DNA of 64,000 nucleotides from Rhododendron vialii (taxonomy: Eukaryota; Streptophyta; Magnoliopsida; Ericales; Ericaceae), in assembly GCF_030253575.1 (NCBI RefSeq), contig NC_080561.1:7887001-7951000 (forward strand). The letters are read 5' to 3'. Made by a program: the position numbers and the translations under genes. The stretch's first letter is position 1, and each line of letters starts with the position of its first letter. Of the stretch, positions 36,043 through 46,301 are shown one piece after another. The notes below the pieces were generated by a model. That model worked only from the letters and a program-made list of their open reading frames with translations, was not told the origin of the DNA and made no database searches.

Positions 36043-37059
36043 AAAATAAAAATTTCTTACCCATCTTAACCGACCTTGTCTTGGGAAGATTAGGCGTTTT
36101 GCACATGTTAACCCCATCGTTTTTTTGATAACCAGGTTTCCAGACAAGTTTACGCACACCTCAACTACCTCTGAAGCCTGAAGTTAACAACCAAAGGAGT
36201 GGGCCACCTGAGAAGTTTTCGAGCTTGAGATCTTAGATGGGAAAAAACTCCCTAAGTCGCAGGCTTTGACCACAAAACTAGCCTCTTGGATTACATACTC
36301 CATGTTAACCCCACCTGAATCTCTACTTGATCAACCAAAATCATTGTAGATTGACCATTTTTGGGGATCATCGAAGGAAAATCATGTATAAAAATAGTTC
36401 TAAGAAATTAAGAGGGGCAGGTATGAGGGACTAGAACTGCAATGGAGTGAGTAGGGACGATGCTGGGAGACTTAGGCAGTGTTTCAGTTTACCTCCTTAA
36501 AAAATAAGTATTTATTTATAATTTTTAAGCTTAAGAAAAATAGGCTTATTGAAATTTTTAAAAAAATGCAATATAGATCTTGTTTAACTCTGAAAAATTA
36601 TTTTCGTAAGCCTTTTATTTTTAAGCTTAAAAATATGTCTTTATTTTATAAGTACTTATTTGAGAAAGTTGAACGGAGCCTTGGGGCTCTTTTGGCTTCA
36701 GAAAGACAGTCTTTTAGTATTTTTTTTTGGATTTTTTAAGTAGACTTTTTTTTAACTATTTTCTATATTTTTATATTTTTTTGAAATTTTTTTTTTTGTC
36801 GAAACGAACGATGTTAGATACTTCAAAAATTACTATACATAGAGATAGTAAAAATTAATAAAAATAACCAAGAATACGGTACCAAAAAGTTGGGTGAAAA
36901 GTTAGGCCGATGGCAATGGGCACTACCCATTTGGAGAAGTCGGCCACTCAAATAACGTGGATCCCATAGGTCGGCATGGAATCGAGAAATGTGCTTAGCT
37001 ACCAAGTTTTTCAACAAAATAACGTTGGCCGCACGCATACTAGAAGAGAAGAGAATAAA
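36043..37059. other. spacer with a small foldback MITE
   Basis: At 36490-36690 a foldback is bounded by GTGTTTCAGTTTACCTCC and GAGAAAGTTGAACGGAGCC-like ends. It holds AAATAAGTATTTAT / ATAAGTACTTATTT arms and the core GCAATATAGATCTTG seen in two other MITEs. The rest is AT-rich with no gene. Confidence 0.6.
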
Positions 37060-37450
37060 TTCAATCCACTGCAAGTGTAAAATTCCATTTTTTCATTATC
37101 GTCTATTATGGGCCTCACCGATTGTTTATTACTGTAATCTGAACCATTCATATATTAAGACCCGCAATTTACTATTGCTATGCAAAAAATCAGCTTGATC
37201 GGAAAACGATAGATATATCAAAATTTAAGTTTTGGTTTTTAAAATGAACGATCTAATTTCTGTCAATAATAATAAAGATAAACAATCCATTTTACAAAGT
37301 AAAATTCAATTTTTGATACTCGATGTCCAATCAAATTTATTTTTGGAAATTGATACACTACAATGTGGAGTCTACAAGATAAATGATTCAGATCAATAAC
37401 AAATACAATATAGGACTGGAAAAAGGTGGTGGTCGAAAAGTGGAAAAAAT
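37060..37450. mobile_element. foldback element, family D copy 1
   Basis: Inverted arms around GTAATCTGAACCATTCATAT / ATGATTCAGATCAATAAC and CATTTTACAAAG-type blocks. A second copy in opposite orientation is at 53.0-53.4 kb, sharing AAAATCAGCTTGATCGGAAA-like, GATATATCAAAATTT and GACCCGCAAT words. No TSD was determined. Confidence 0.6.
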
Positions 37451-37500
37451 TTAATCTCAGGAAAGGGAAAGGAAAAGAAAATGACTTCAGTAAACTGTAA

Positions 37501-37690
37501 GTTTTTTTTTTTGAGAGACCCTCCCTCCATAGTGGTGGTGGAGGTTTAAGCCCCATGGAAGGAGTTTTTTTTAGAAACCCTCCCTCCACGGCGGTGGTGG
37601 AGGTTCGAGACCCACGGAAGGAGATTTATTTTTTATTTTTAGAAACTCTCCCTCCACAGTGGTGGTGGAGGTTCGAGCCCCACGAAAGGC
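37501..37690. repeat. three tandem ~65-bp units with GGTTCGAGCCCC
   Basis: The unit CCCTCCCTCCAYRGYGGTGG followed by TGGAGGTTCGAGCCCCACGR and AAGGAG, then a T-rich run, is repeated three times. GGTTCGAGCCC resembles a tRNA/Pol III B box, which hints at a tandemly amplified SINE end, but no A box at the right distance was confirmed. Confidence 0.75.
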
Positions 37691-38169
37691 GAATTTAGAG
37701 TTCAGGGCTATGGACAACATCTAGACTCCATGTTGACTAATATGTTAATATCCTGTTAACCTCCCGTTGATGTATACAATATTGAAAAAAAAATTTGTAA
37801 TTTTTTCTCTTGAATTTCTTGATTGGAATAGAAAAGTGAGAAATTTTAGTATATGCTTGTAAAAATGTTATAACTCAATGCCAACCTAATGAACTGACTA
37901 ATTCTGATAATTAATCTTACCATACACTCGCGAAGCAAATATTACTACCTCACTGTCCAAATCCCCGAAATCTACTGATGAGAAGAATTGTACGTATGTA
38001 TGTACGTGTGATTAATTCCCTCTTGATTCATTCTCCTTTTCTTTGATAATATATGATCAGAGCTCACCGTTGACTAATATTCCACTCTTATTTGTTTGTA
38101 TTTCAACCGTCCATCTCAATTATTAATAATAAATGATTATAGGCCATTTTAATTAAGAACCAGTCTACT

Positions 38170-38548
38170 GGCACAGCAAATCTGTGCACAGATTGTGCAC
38201 AGATTTTTATGTGGGATTCACTATGGGTCCCACACAAGTGATTCGAGCCGTTCATTATGTTTAAAACATTTTTTCAAGGGCCTCTGCAAAAAAATTAGCT
38301 CAATCCGATACATATAAGTGTTTGATTTAACATCTAACTTTTTATTCAAGTTTTTAGAGAATGAAAAGTTAGACAATTAGATCAAGTACTTATAGGTAGC
38401 GGATTGAGCTGATTTTTTGCGAGAACCCTTGAAAAAATATTTTAAACATAATGAACGGCTCGAATCACTTGTGTGGGACCCTTACTGGGCTCCATATAAA
38501 AATCTATGCATAATCTGTACACAGATTTGCTGTGCCAGTAGACTTTCT
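38170..38548. mobile_element. foldback MITE, family B copy 1
   Basis: Ends TCTACTGGCACAGCAAATCT / AGATTTGCTGTGCCAGTAGA are exact inverted repeats. Arms carry GTGGGWYYCACWRTGGGTCC, GAGCCGTTCATTATGTTTAA, TTTTTTCAAGGG and TTAGCTCAATCCGATA, mirrored about a centre near 38355. About 380 bp long, noncoding. Best preserved family B member. Confidence 0.88.
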
Positions 38549-38654
38549 GTTTAATTAACAAGATGGAATTATTTTTAGACAGGCCAATCCGGTTCAAATT
38601 CAAGATCCGGGAATATCTAAGTTCCTATCAGCTTTATTATGGATCCGGGGACTG

Positions 38655-38960
38655 TGTTGCGCAGCTCTGTGCTGCGCGGCCTTGCCGGCATCGGTCCGAC
38701 GATCGGAGACGTCCACTGTGTAGAGCTCGTCGAGTACTAACAGTGTACTGAAAATCAACTCGATCAAATATCGTTAATTGCCTCATCGGAATACATCCAT
38801 TTTTTTCAAGTTATATGTATTCCGATGAGGCACTTAACGATATTTGATCGAGTTGACTTTTCATACACTGGTTGAACTCGACGAGCTCTACTCAATGGAC
38901 GTCTCTGATAGTCGGACCGATGCCAGCAAGGCCGCGCAGCACAGCTCCATCTTTGTACAA
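38655..38960. mobile_element. foldback MITE, family C copy 1
   Basis: Arms of about 130 bp at nearly 90% identity: GTGCTGCGCGGCCTTGCYGG, GCATCGGTCCGAC, GAGACGTCCA, TAGAGCTCGTCGAGT and TCAACTCGATCAAATATCGT, with a 25-bp loop. Its right end abuts the 5S-bearing LTR remnant, so it inserted into or next to that element. Confidence 0.85.
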
Positions 38961-39205
38961 TATTGTCCGCTTTGAACGCCCAAAGCTCATAGACTTCCCA
39001 GTAGGTCATCCATCCCTGAACTACCTCAGGATGAGCACACTTAACTGTAAAGTTTCTATACACTTTGGCCCGCCCTCACGGTTTTAAAAGGCTTTGTACA
39101 AGTAGGAGGGATCTTTCCTTATAAACCATGATTTGCCCCCTCCTGTCCGAACGGAGCCTGCCATCCTACAGTACCGCCGGCCACCGGAAAGCGGGATGTC
39201 ACAAC
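38961..39205 (-). mobile_element. Cassandra-like TRIM LTR fragment with 5S rRNA-derived segment
   Basis: Read on the minus strand the segment starts TGTTGTGACATCCCG, has TTATAAGGAAAG and TTTTAAAACCGTGAGGG, and then about 70 bases that align to the middle and 3' part of plant 5S rRNA: AGTTAAGTGTGCTCA (A box), an intermediate element region, GGATGGATGACCTACTGG (box C) and GAAGTC. It ends with AAAGCGGACAATATTG. The 5S portion spans about 38981-39053. TRIMs with a 5S-derived promoter in the LTR are the Cassandra family. Only one LTR is visible and its 3' end is cut by the foldback, so it is a fragment or solo LTR. Confidence 0.75.
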
Positions 39206-39674
39206 AATCCCTGGATCGCTTTTTATTATAGAAAATTTTAAAATCAGCCCAATAGACTGACAATAATAAGTATGTGAATGTGTATTAAATGGTGTAAAAA
39301 GTACACAGAAATATGTGTTTTCCTTGTCTTCTAGTATACTTGTCGCAAGACTATTTTATTATTCTTGTGATTTATGCAATTTGTGAGAGTACGACATCTG
39401 TCATAAAAAAACGGTGGATGCATAGTAGAAAAACAAAGAACAAAAAAACAAAAAGCAAAATGATACTCTACAGTCAACTCCATCGCTGGTCAGAATGTGG
39501 ACTTTTGTGATCACCGCAGACGGTGGCCCCGCACATCTCGCTGATGACATCATCAATATTGACTCTTTCTTTAACTCATATCCCCGTACGTTGGACACGT
39601 GGCACGTTCCCCGGTGATTCACCAATAAAACTGTCAGAAATGATTCGTGCACAGCTCTAAAACTGTCCAAAAAG
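39206..39674. other. spacer with a short dispersed repeat
   Basis: At 39240-39340 is one copy of a repeat with AAAATCAGCCCA and GTGAATGTGTATTAAA, found again at 45.1 and 55.2 kb. An ACACGTGGCACG (G-box-like) sits at about 39595. No gene. Confidence 0.5.
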
Positions 39675-40058
39675 TCTATGGGTACAGAAATATTGGTACA
39701 GATTTTGTACATAGATTTTTTTTGTGGCTCACTACGGGTCTCATACAAATGATCCGAGCCGTTCACTAAATGTAAATTTTTTTTTCAAGGGCCCTTGAAA
39801 AAATTCAGTTCAATCCGATACTTATAGATATTCGATCTAATCATCTAACTTTTTCATATTCTGAAATCTAAATGAAAAATTAGATGATTGGATTGAACAC
39901 TTCTAAGTAGCGGATTGAGTTGAATTTTTGCAGGAGCCCTTGAAAAACTATTTTACATTTAATGATCGGATTGAATCATTTGTGGAGGACCCGTAGTGGG
40001 CCCCATAAAAAATTATGTACAAAATCTGTACTAATTTTTCTATACCAGTAGCTGGACT
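39675..40058. mobile_element. foldback MITE, family B copy 2
   Basis: Left end CTATGGGTACAGAAATATTG and right end complement TCTATACCAGTAGC flank mirrored GTACAGATTTTGTAC, GATCCGAGCCGTTCACTAAA, TTCAAGGGCCCTTG and TTCAGTTCAATCCGATAC blocks. More diverged than copy 1. Confidence 0.8.
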
Positions 40059-41159
40059 CAAAACTGTCGGGCCAGAATCCCTCCATGAATTTGGTATTTT
40101 GGCTACAAGATGCTACTACCGTACTTTTTACTAGCGCTCTAAAAGCATATTTGTAGGTGCGATATTAAATTCCGTAAAAGATTTAATTGAAATTATTCAT
40201 AATGTTAATTGGTTTTTCTAGGACAGATGGTGGGAAAGGAGTCCAACAAATAGTATCAAAGACAATAAGTCACGGGTTCAAATTGCGGCAGAATCATCAC
40301 TACAGAGGGATTATTGGGCCAAGAGTGTCAGCGTGGATTTGGTTCCACAATTTCACTATTTGTGACCGCTTTAAAAATAAACTTGCGTGTGTGTGATATC
40401 GAATTCCATTAAAAAAAAGAAACTTGATTGAAACCCTTTCCATTATTTTTAAGAGATGGTGGAAAAACGATCCCACCAAAGACGATCTTGGCCTTGGGTC
40501 GACTACAAATCAGTTAAAAATGATCCCCTGCAAAGTAGCCCATCTCATTGCGGCCCAACGAAAACGACATCGGTTTCGATGATTTCTTTCAAAAATACCC
40601 TTGGCCTATACAACCTTCACCAAGTCGCGCATTAATGGACGCGTATTAACCCCATCTGTCAACCCCCCCCCCCCCCGCCCCGGGTCTCTCTAGAGAGAGA
40701 GGTTGAGAATGCGCCGTACATTGGCTATGTAGTTATTTTAAATTGGGGCAATATTGTGTAACTACATCCCACGGGACCTACACAGCATTGGACTCTTCGA
40801 AGGAGGATCTGAGGGACCATGAAATTGAAAGTTGGGACCGGCTGGACATTGTCGTCTTCTTTTTTCTTTTTCTTTTTTGGCGCTATAAATTAAGAGTAGC
40901 AACGGAATGGATTCAATATTGGATTTTCATCTCGCTCCTCTTCATCTTCGTTTTTCAAATGACTGAAGGTGTAGTGAAGTGCAGTTGATGCATCCCTTGC
41001 AAGTGAAGTGCAATTGGTGTCTTCCTTATACTCTCATGCACATGGACAAGATTCGATTCTCGTAAGCACCCATTCCCCCTCCTTAAGTCCCCTAAGATAG
41101 AGTAAATTAGGTTTAATAAATGACAAAACAAAACCAAAAATCTGAAATTGCAATCTCAT
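40059..41159. other. spacer, no gene recognised
   Basis: Two related stretches, TGCGATATTAAATTCCGTAA (40157) and TGTGATATCGAATTCCATTA (40388), are followed by AGATGGTGG-type sequence. The first is near AGTATCAAAGACAATAAGTC and GGGTTCAAATTGC, which resemble the primer-binding region of plant LTR elements. A run of 14 C lies at 40662-40677. Open frames are not recognisable. Confidence 0.45.
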
Positions 41160-41580
41160 AGCACTTTGTGGGACGCTGGGGGGCTGCTGTCCCCGAATTC
41201 GGGGCCTACTCCAGTCTCGCTCCGATGATCGGAAGCGTTCACTTCGTAGAGCTCGTCGAGTAGAACAACTATGCAAAAAATCAGTTTAATTGGATATCAT
41301 TAAGTGCCTGATCGGAACTTTTTTATCTTGAAAAGAATGGATCCGAAACATTGGATCAAATCCACTGTAACCTATGGACCGAGAGTTATATGGGTTCCAA
41401 TCAGGCACTTAATGATATCCAATTAAGCTGATTTTTTGCATAGCTGTTCTATTCGACGAGCTCTACGAAATGAACATTTTCGATCATTGGAGCGAGACTG
41501 GAGTGGGTCCGAATTCGGAGACAGCAGCGCGCTGCTGCCCCTAAGGGAACAACAGCCCCCCAGCGTCCCACTTTGTGCTA
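41160..41580. mobile_element. foldback MITE, family C copy 2
   Basis: Ends AGCACTTTGTGGGACGCTGG / CAGCGTCCCACTTTGTGCT are inverted. Inside, GCCTACTCCAGTCTCGCTCC, GATCGGAAGCGTTCA, AGAGCTCGTCGAGTAGAACA, AATTGGATATCATTAAGTGC and CTGATCGGAA are mirrored around a centre near 41365 with a unique loop. The order matches copy 1, but most bases differ. Confidence 0.85.
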
Positions 41581-41629
41581 GCTGCAAACACTCCACGGGT
41601 TTGTAGTGCGGCCTTGGTGAGGCATTTTC

Positions 41630-42003
41630 AAATCAATAAATCTGTCCACAAAGACAATCTGTGTACAAATTTTATTGTGGGGTCTACCATAGGTCTCACA
41701 AACAATCTGAGCCGTTTATTAAATATAAAATATTTTTTCAAGGGTCTTCACGAAAATCAGCTCAATCTGATACCTATAGGTGCTCAATCTAATCATCTAA
41801 CTTTCATTATCCGGAAATCTGAATGAAAATTTAGATGATTTGATCAAGCACCTATAGGTATTAGATTAAGCTGATTTTTCGCAGAGACCTTTGAAAAAAT
41901 GTTTTACATTTAATGAACAACTCGGATATTTTTTGTGGAACCCATGGTAGGCCTCACAACAAAATCTGTGCACAATCAATACACAGATGTCTGTGTGGTT
42001 AGT
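41630..42003. mobile_element. foldback MITE, family B copy 3
   Basis: Mirrored CAATCTGTGTACAAATTTT, GTGGGGTCTACCATAGG, TCTGAGCCGTTTATTAAA, TTTTTTCAAGGGTC and ATCAGCTCAATCTGATACC blocks, with the centre GGAAATCTGAATGAAAATTT. About 375 bp. Confidence 0.82.
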
Positions 42004-42047
42004 AGGGTTCTTTTGAAATGTCTTCATCACGATTTGATCAGAAAGTC

Positions 42048-42410
42048 TAATGGTACATATGAAAAATTTGTACTAATGGGTACAAACCCTTTATTGGGTC
42101 TAAAAAAATGATCGGAGTCGCTCATTTTGTTTGAAATATTTTTCTTATGGTCCTTGAAAAAAATAAGCTCAATCCGGTATGGTTAAGAGCATTTACAAAA
42201 CATCCAAACTTTACTCTAGAATTTAGGGACAAAGTTGGACGTTTTGTAGGTGTCTTAACCGATATCAGATTGAGTTTATTTTTCGCAGGAGCCGTAAATA
42301 AAGTATTTTAAACAAAATGAACGGTTCCAATCATTTTTTTGAGATCCAAAACGGGACAAAATGGGATTTGTACACACTGGTAGATTTTATATCTGTACCA
42401 GTAGCACCAT
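42048..42410. mobile_element. foldback MITE, family B copy 4 (most diverged)
   Basis: Ends TAATGGTACATATG / ATCTGTACCAGTAG are weakly inverted. ATGATCGGAGTCGCTCATTT and its mirror ACGGTTCCAATCAT, plus AATAAGCTCAATCCGGTAT and GATATCAGATTGAG, keep the family B order. The core ACAAAACATCCAAACTTT / AAGTTGGACGTTTTGT is unlike the other copies. Confidence 0.75.
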
Positions 42411-42935
42411 TCCGATTTGATTAACCAGTCATTTTACGGAGAGTTCGTTGAACAAATCATTTGTTCAAAAATTCAGAATAATCAAGCATTTATTCACGTG
42501 ATCAAGAAAGATTTGTCGTCCAATTCCTTCTTTGAATCATACTGACCAAACAATTTTTTGAGAACAAGTGTTGTCAAATTGTTTAATTATCGATATCCGA
42601 TTATTATTATTTATTTATTTTTTTGCGAAAAAGTGCTTAACAAACCTCATAAAATGAACGATTCCGATTTTAATGCAATATTCATGATTCACTTTTTATT
42701 TTCTTTTATAACCCAGGCTAGCTTGTGTGCATCTCGACTAGCTTTGGTGCCGTAAAATTAAAAACCGGGCAAACCCTCCAATTGCTCCAAAGATTTAAAA
42801 TGTTTGACCTTCGTGGGATAAAACCTGCGATATAATTAACGTTTCATTAGTAGTCTCTATCATTATTATTGGCAAAATATGTACAACATCTCTATATTAT
42901 TTGAGTCGTATCATTCTCGAGAAAATAATCTCTCT
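42411..42935. other. AT-rich spacer
   Basis: No gene. A weak early copy of the tandem unit described next may begin near 42835 (ATTAACGTTTCATTAGTAG). Confidence 0.45.
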
Positions 42936-43410
42936 ATTTTTAACGCATACTGACATTATTATATGTTGTTAATATTCATGATTATAATATTATTGTCAAA
43001 ACTTGTTCTTCATTTCATATGGAAACCAAGGAAGTTTCGTTGTTATCAATGATTGTGAATGAGCCATATCATATGAACCGTCAATTCCTTTCAAAATAGC
43101 TGTAAAACAGTCGTATCAAGACGGATTAAAATATACTACTTCTTAAAAGATGCATCTCCGTTTTAACGCATACTGACATGGATGTATACTGCTGATATTC
43201 ATGATTAACGTCAACGTTTTATTGATATTCTCCATCATTGTTCTTGTCAAAATGTACGCTTATAACTTTCTTCATTTCATACCGAAGATGAGGAAGTTTC
43301 GTTTTACTATTATCAAAGGTTGTAAAAGAGCCAAATCATATGTATCATTATTTCGTTATCAAAATAGCTGTAAAACAGTCGTATCAAACGGATGAATATA
43401 TAATTCCTAA
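42936..43410. repeat. two diverged tandem units of ~225-250 bp
   Basis: Each unit starts TTTTAACGCATACTGACAT and proceeds through GATATTCATGATTA, TCTTCATTTCATA, GAGGAAGTTTCGTT and ends AAAATAGCTGTAAAACAGTC followed by GTATCAA. Identity is around 70-75%. Noncoding; origin unknown. Confidence 0.8.
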
Positions 43411-44629
43411 TAGACGTATGTGAACATATATTTGTTTCATTTCATTCTCAGTGGCTTTCATTCATTTGTATGGTGTACTTATATTTATTTGCAACACTTT
43501 CACTACCTAAATGGGATGTGGATTTGTAAGGAAAAATAAAAAGAAATGGGTTTACCAAGGTGTTAAAAGTAGAGATGAACAACCCAATTTACAACGAAAT
43601 CCCCAAGATTTGTGAATATATCAAGCCCAATCCTTTTCATAGAAACAACAAAATCTCAGTTTTACCGATTAAAAACAAAAAGCAAAAAACAAAATCTCAG
43701 TTTTTCTCCAAAAATAAAAAATAAAATAGAGCAATGCTACAGATACAGATTCGTACACAAATTTCTCTGGACCCATACGTCTCATACACGTGGACCTCAC
43801 AAGATACATACACATCTCGAACGAAACTGAATGCGTCTGTATTCGGATCTGTGTCCGACCGTGTGCATACAATTGTTTTCCTTTGTGACATTGTACGATT
43901 TGTCTTTTCCATGTGGTCTGGTTCCAGGTTCCTTCCTTCTACGAAAGAAGACTTACGTGACTCAAAAGAATTAGGTGGTCTGGTCGGTGGTTTTGGTAAT
44001 TGTTTCCAAGTTCCAACCTACCCTCTTTCTCATTCCAAAACAAGTATTGGTCAAATACTGAAACCCTATTTTGCTCTGAGTAAAAATTGATTTGCTAAGA
44101 GCAGTGGCGGAGTCAGAATTTGTATCGACAGAAATAGACCTTCATGATTATGCCGTATTACTTTCCATGTACAAGGCATCATACAAAATCGTTATGTTAT
44201 TTTCTTCGAGTATCTAGAATACCCACATATTCATAATCGGTTTGTCATTGGTAATAAAAAAAAGAAAAGATAATGGACATTTTCAAGAACAATAAAACAA
44301 TTATTTGAGGATCAAACTTTACTTATCACATACTTTTTTTAGAAATGAAAATCCCTATTTATATCATAGTACCTATTAATTTAAGTATATACAAAGGTTA
44401 CAAGAAAATATAATATACAAAATATGGGGTGTATTCCCATTTATTCCTCCTCTGAGCGGGAATGAAAATTTGGAAGAGACACACACAGATTTTTGGTCCA
44501 TAGATCGAAACACAAAATGTTCTAAACCGTCCAATGCACTTAGAGAGGCCTTATTATTTAAGATATCCACGCGTATTGAACAATTTCAAACATATGTGTA
44601 CCCAAATTTGTCTGTCACCAAAGTCTATG
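43411..44629. other. spacer, no gene; one hAT-like terminus
   Basis: CAGTGGCGGAGTCA at 44102 matches the hAT-type terminus described at 34713, but no partner end was found, so it is a truncated copy. The remainder is AT-rich. Confidence 0.45.
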
Positions 44630-44873
44630 TGCACGAGAAAATTTTCGGTACTGGGTGGGTATATCCCACGTGATACCTACTCGGTACATCCGGACCGTCC
44701 AATACACTTTTAGATGGCTCGGATTGAAAATCTCTCTCTCTTCTCACCACAATACTTTCTCTCTCCAAATTCAAGCCGTCAAATAAAACGCAATGGACGG
44801 CTCGGATGCACCGGACAGGCACCACGTGGTACCCACCCGCGGGCACTGAAATTTTTTCCCTATGTGCACTGCC
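44630..44873. mobile_element. foldback MITE, family E
   Basis: Arms of about 100 bp: GTGCACGAGAAAATTTTCGG / complement of AAATTTTTTCCCTATGTGCAC, then GGGTGGGTATATCCCACGTG and its mirror CACGTGGTACCCACCC, and CATCCGGACCGTCCAATACA / TGGACGGCTCGGATGCACCG. The ABRE-like CACGTG is present in both arms. A one-arm relic is at 20.4 kb. Confidence 0.82.
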
Positions 44874-45324
44874 TTCTCGAAGGAGAGACATTCTCCACTT
44901 TTTATTCAAGAATGAGTTTACCAAGCTTGAATTATTCATCTCATATGTACATTTTTCTACTGCACAAGCCGTTTACTGCAAGGTTTGACAGATATTAATA
45001 ATCAGTGCAAGGTTTGACAGATATTAATAATCAGTTCTATTTTCTACCCTCACTTCTGTCGGTTTTGGGCAGTGAACAGAGAAACATAGATTACGAAATA
45101 AAAATGGAAAAATCTAAAATCAGCCCACTGGGCTGACAATAAGAAGTGTGAATGTGTATTAAAAAGTGTAAAAAAAATATATACAAATATGTGTTTTCCT
45201 TATTCTTTTGTGTATTTATTGTCAACCCACTGGGCTGACAATAGAAAGACCGAATAAAAATAAGTCTGGGGTATTTAACCCCTACAGAGTCTGCATTTAA
45301 TTGAAATAACAAACAAGACGAAAC
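44874..45324. repeat. short repeat family, copy at 45.1-45.26 kb
   Basis: AAAATCAGCCCACTGGGCTG, GTGAATGTGTATTAAAAA, ATATGTGTTTTCCTT and CAACCCACTGGGCTGACAAT form a 150-bp unit also found at 39.24 and 55.15 kb. GCCCACTGGGC is itself palindromic. Just before it, AGTGCAAGGTTTGACAGATA is tandemly duplicated (44975-45035). Confidence 0.7.
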
Positions 45325-45760
45325 AACATTAAAGCAACTAACACCCAAAGCTAGGGACAACGCATTCTTTGCTAGAATATCAGCACACCGATTAGCCTCC
45401 CGGTAATCATGCTTGATTTGCGCCACCGTGAAACCCTCCATTAAGAACACACAATAAAAAAATCAAGTTGCTAAGAGGATGAGCACTTGATTGACTCCGG
45501 TCCTGAATGGCCTTGATCACTGCAATAGCATCAGTGCAAACAACAATATTTGAACAATTAAGGTCCACGAGCCCATCCCTAAGGCCTCATAATTCTGCCG
45601 CCATCACCGAGCAGCTCCCAATTTTCCTTTGGAAACCCACGATAGAAGTACCATTATGGTCCAAAAGATCATCCACTGCACCATCTGTGTTCACCATTAA
45701 CACCTCGTTACAAGGGGTTCCCAACGGACCGACACAGTGGAAGTTGAAGTTCTGTTAACT
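45325..45760 (-). pseudogene. RNase H-like domain fragment of a LINE-type retroelement
   Basis: On the minus strand: VNTDGA, then GFQRKIGSCSVMAAE, an in-frame stop, LRDGLVDLNCSNIVVCTDAI, and after a frame change FTVAQIKHDYREANRCADIL with AKNAL. These are the ordered motifs of the plant 'reverse-transcriptase-like' RNase H domain (D in NTDGA, E in AAE, D in CTDA, then H-REANRCAD) that ends many LINE proteins and some degraded nuclear genes. The stop and frameshift make it a relic; no reverse transcriptase part is adjacent. Confidence 0.82.
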
Positions 45761-46195
45761 CACTTGGGTAGGAAATTGGTTTCTTCAGACCCTTCGACAA
45801 GGAAATAAGGGGCGACTGGGGTCCCTAAGCAGAAACAAAGTGGAGAGAGAGAGAGATTCGTTCATCTTTCGTTTTGCAGCAGGTCACCTGTACCGAAATC
45901 CTTTCCCTGTTCTTGTGCAATTTTTGTGCTATCATGCGGCTTAAATAGCACGGGAATAGAGACAAGATTTTTTCAACTTGTTTTCTTACCGACCCTTTTT
46001 TTTTTTCCCCCCACCGGAAGGTACCTGAAATGCAGGAAAAACAAATGGGACTCCATCCAGCCAACCAGAGAAATTTGAATATATTTCAACATTCAACACA
46101 AATCCCAGAAGCCAAATCGGCTCAGAAAGCCGCCCAAAAAAAAAAAAAAAAAACACAAGTTTTATACCACCACCCCCCCCAAAACGAATATTGCC

Positions 46196-46301
46196 GAGTT
46201 ACTTGATGGTAATGTACTGATTTGTACCATGTTTGGCCCAATAATTCCGAGTTACTTGATGGTAATGTACCGATTCGTACCATGTTTGGCCCAATAATTC
46301 C
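46196..46301. repeat. 53-bp duplication of the BPC gene's last codons
   Basis: The unit GAGTTACTTGATGGTAATGT...CCCAATAATTCC occurs at 46196-46248 and 46249-46301. The right copy is the coding end ([13 protein letters not shown] plus stop); the left copy lies beyond the stop in the 3' UTR, with three or so changes. Period 53 is not a multiple of three, so read-through would not extend the same frame. Confidence 0.95.

Noticed and set aside
40662-40677. Poly-C run as a functional motif
   Set aside because: Homopolymer with no structural partner; likely slippage or assembly-sensitive low complexity.
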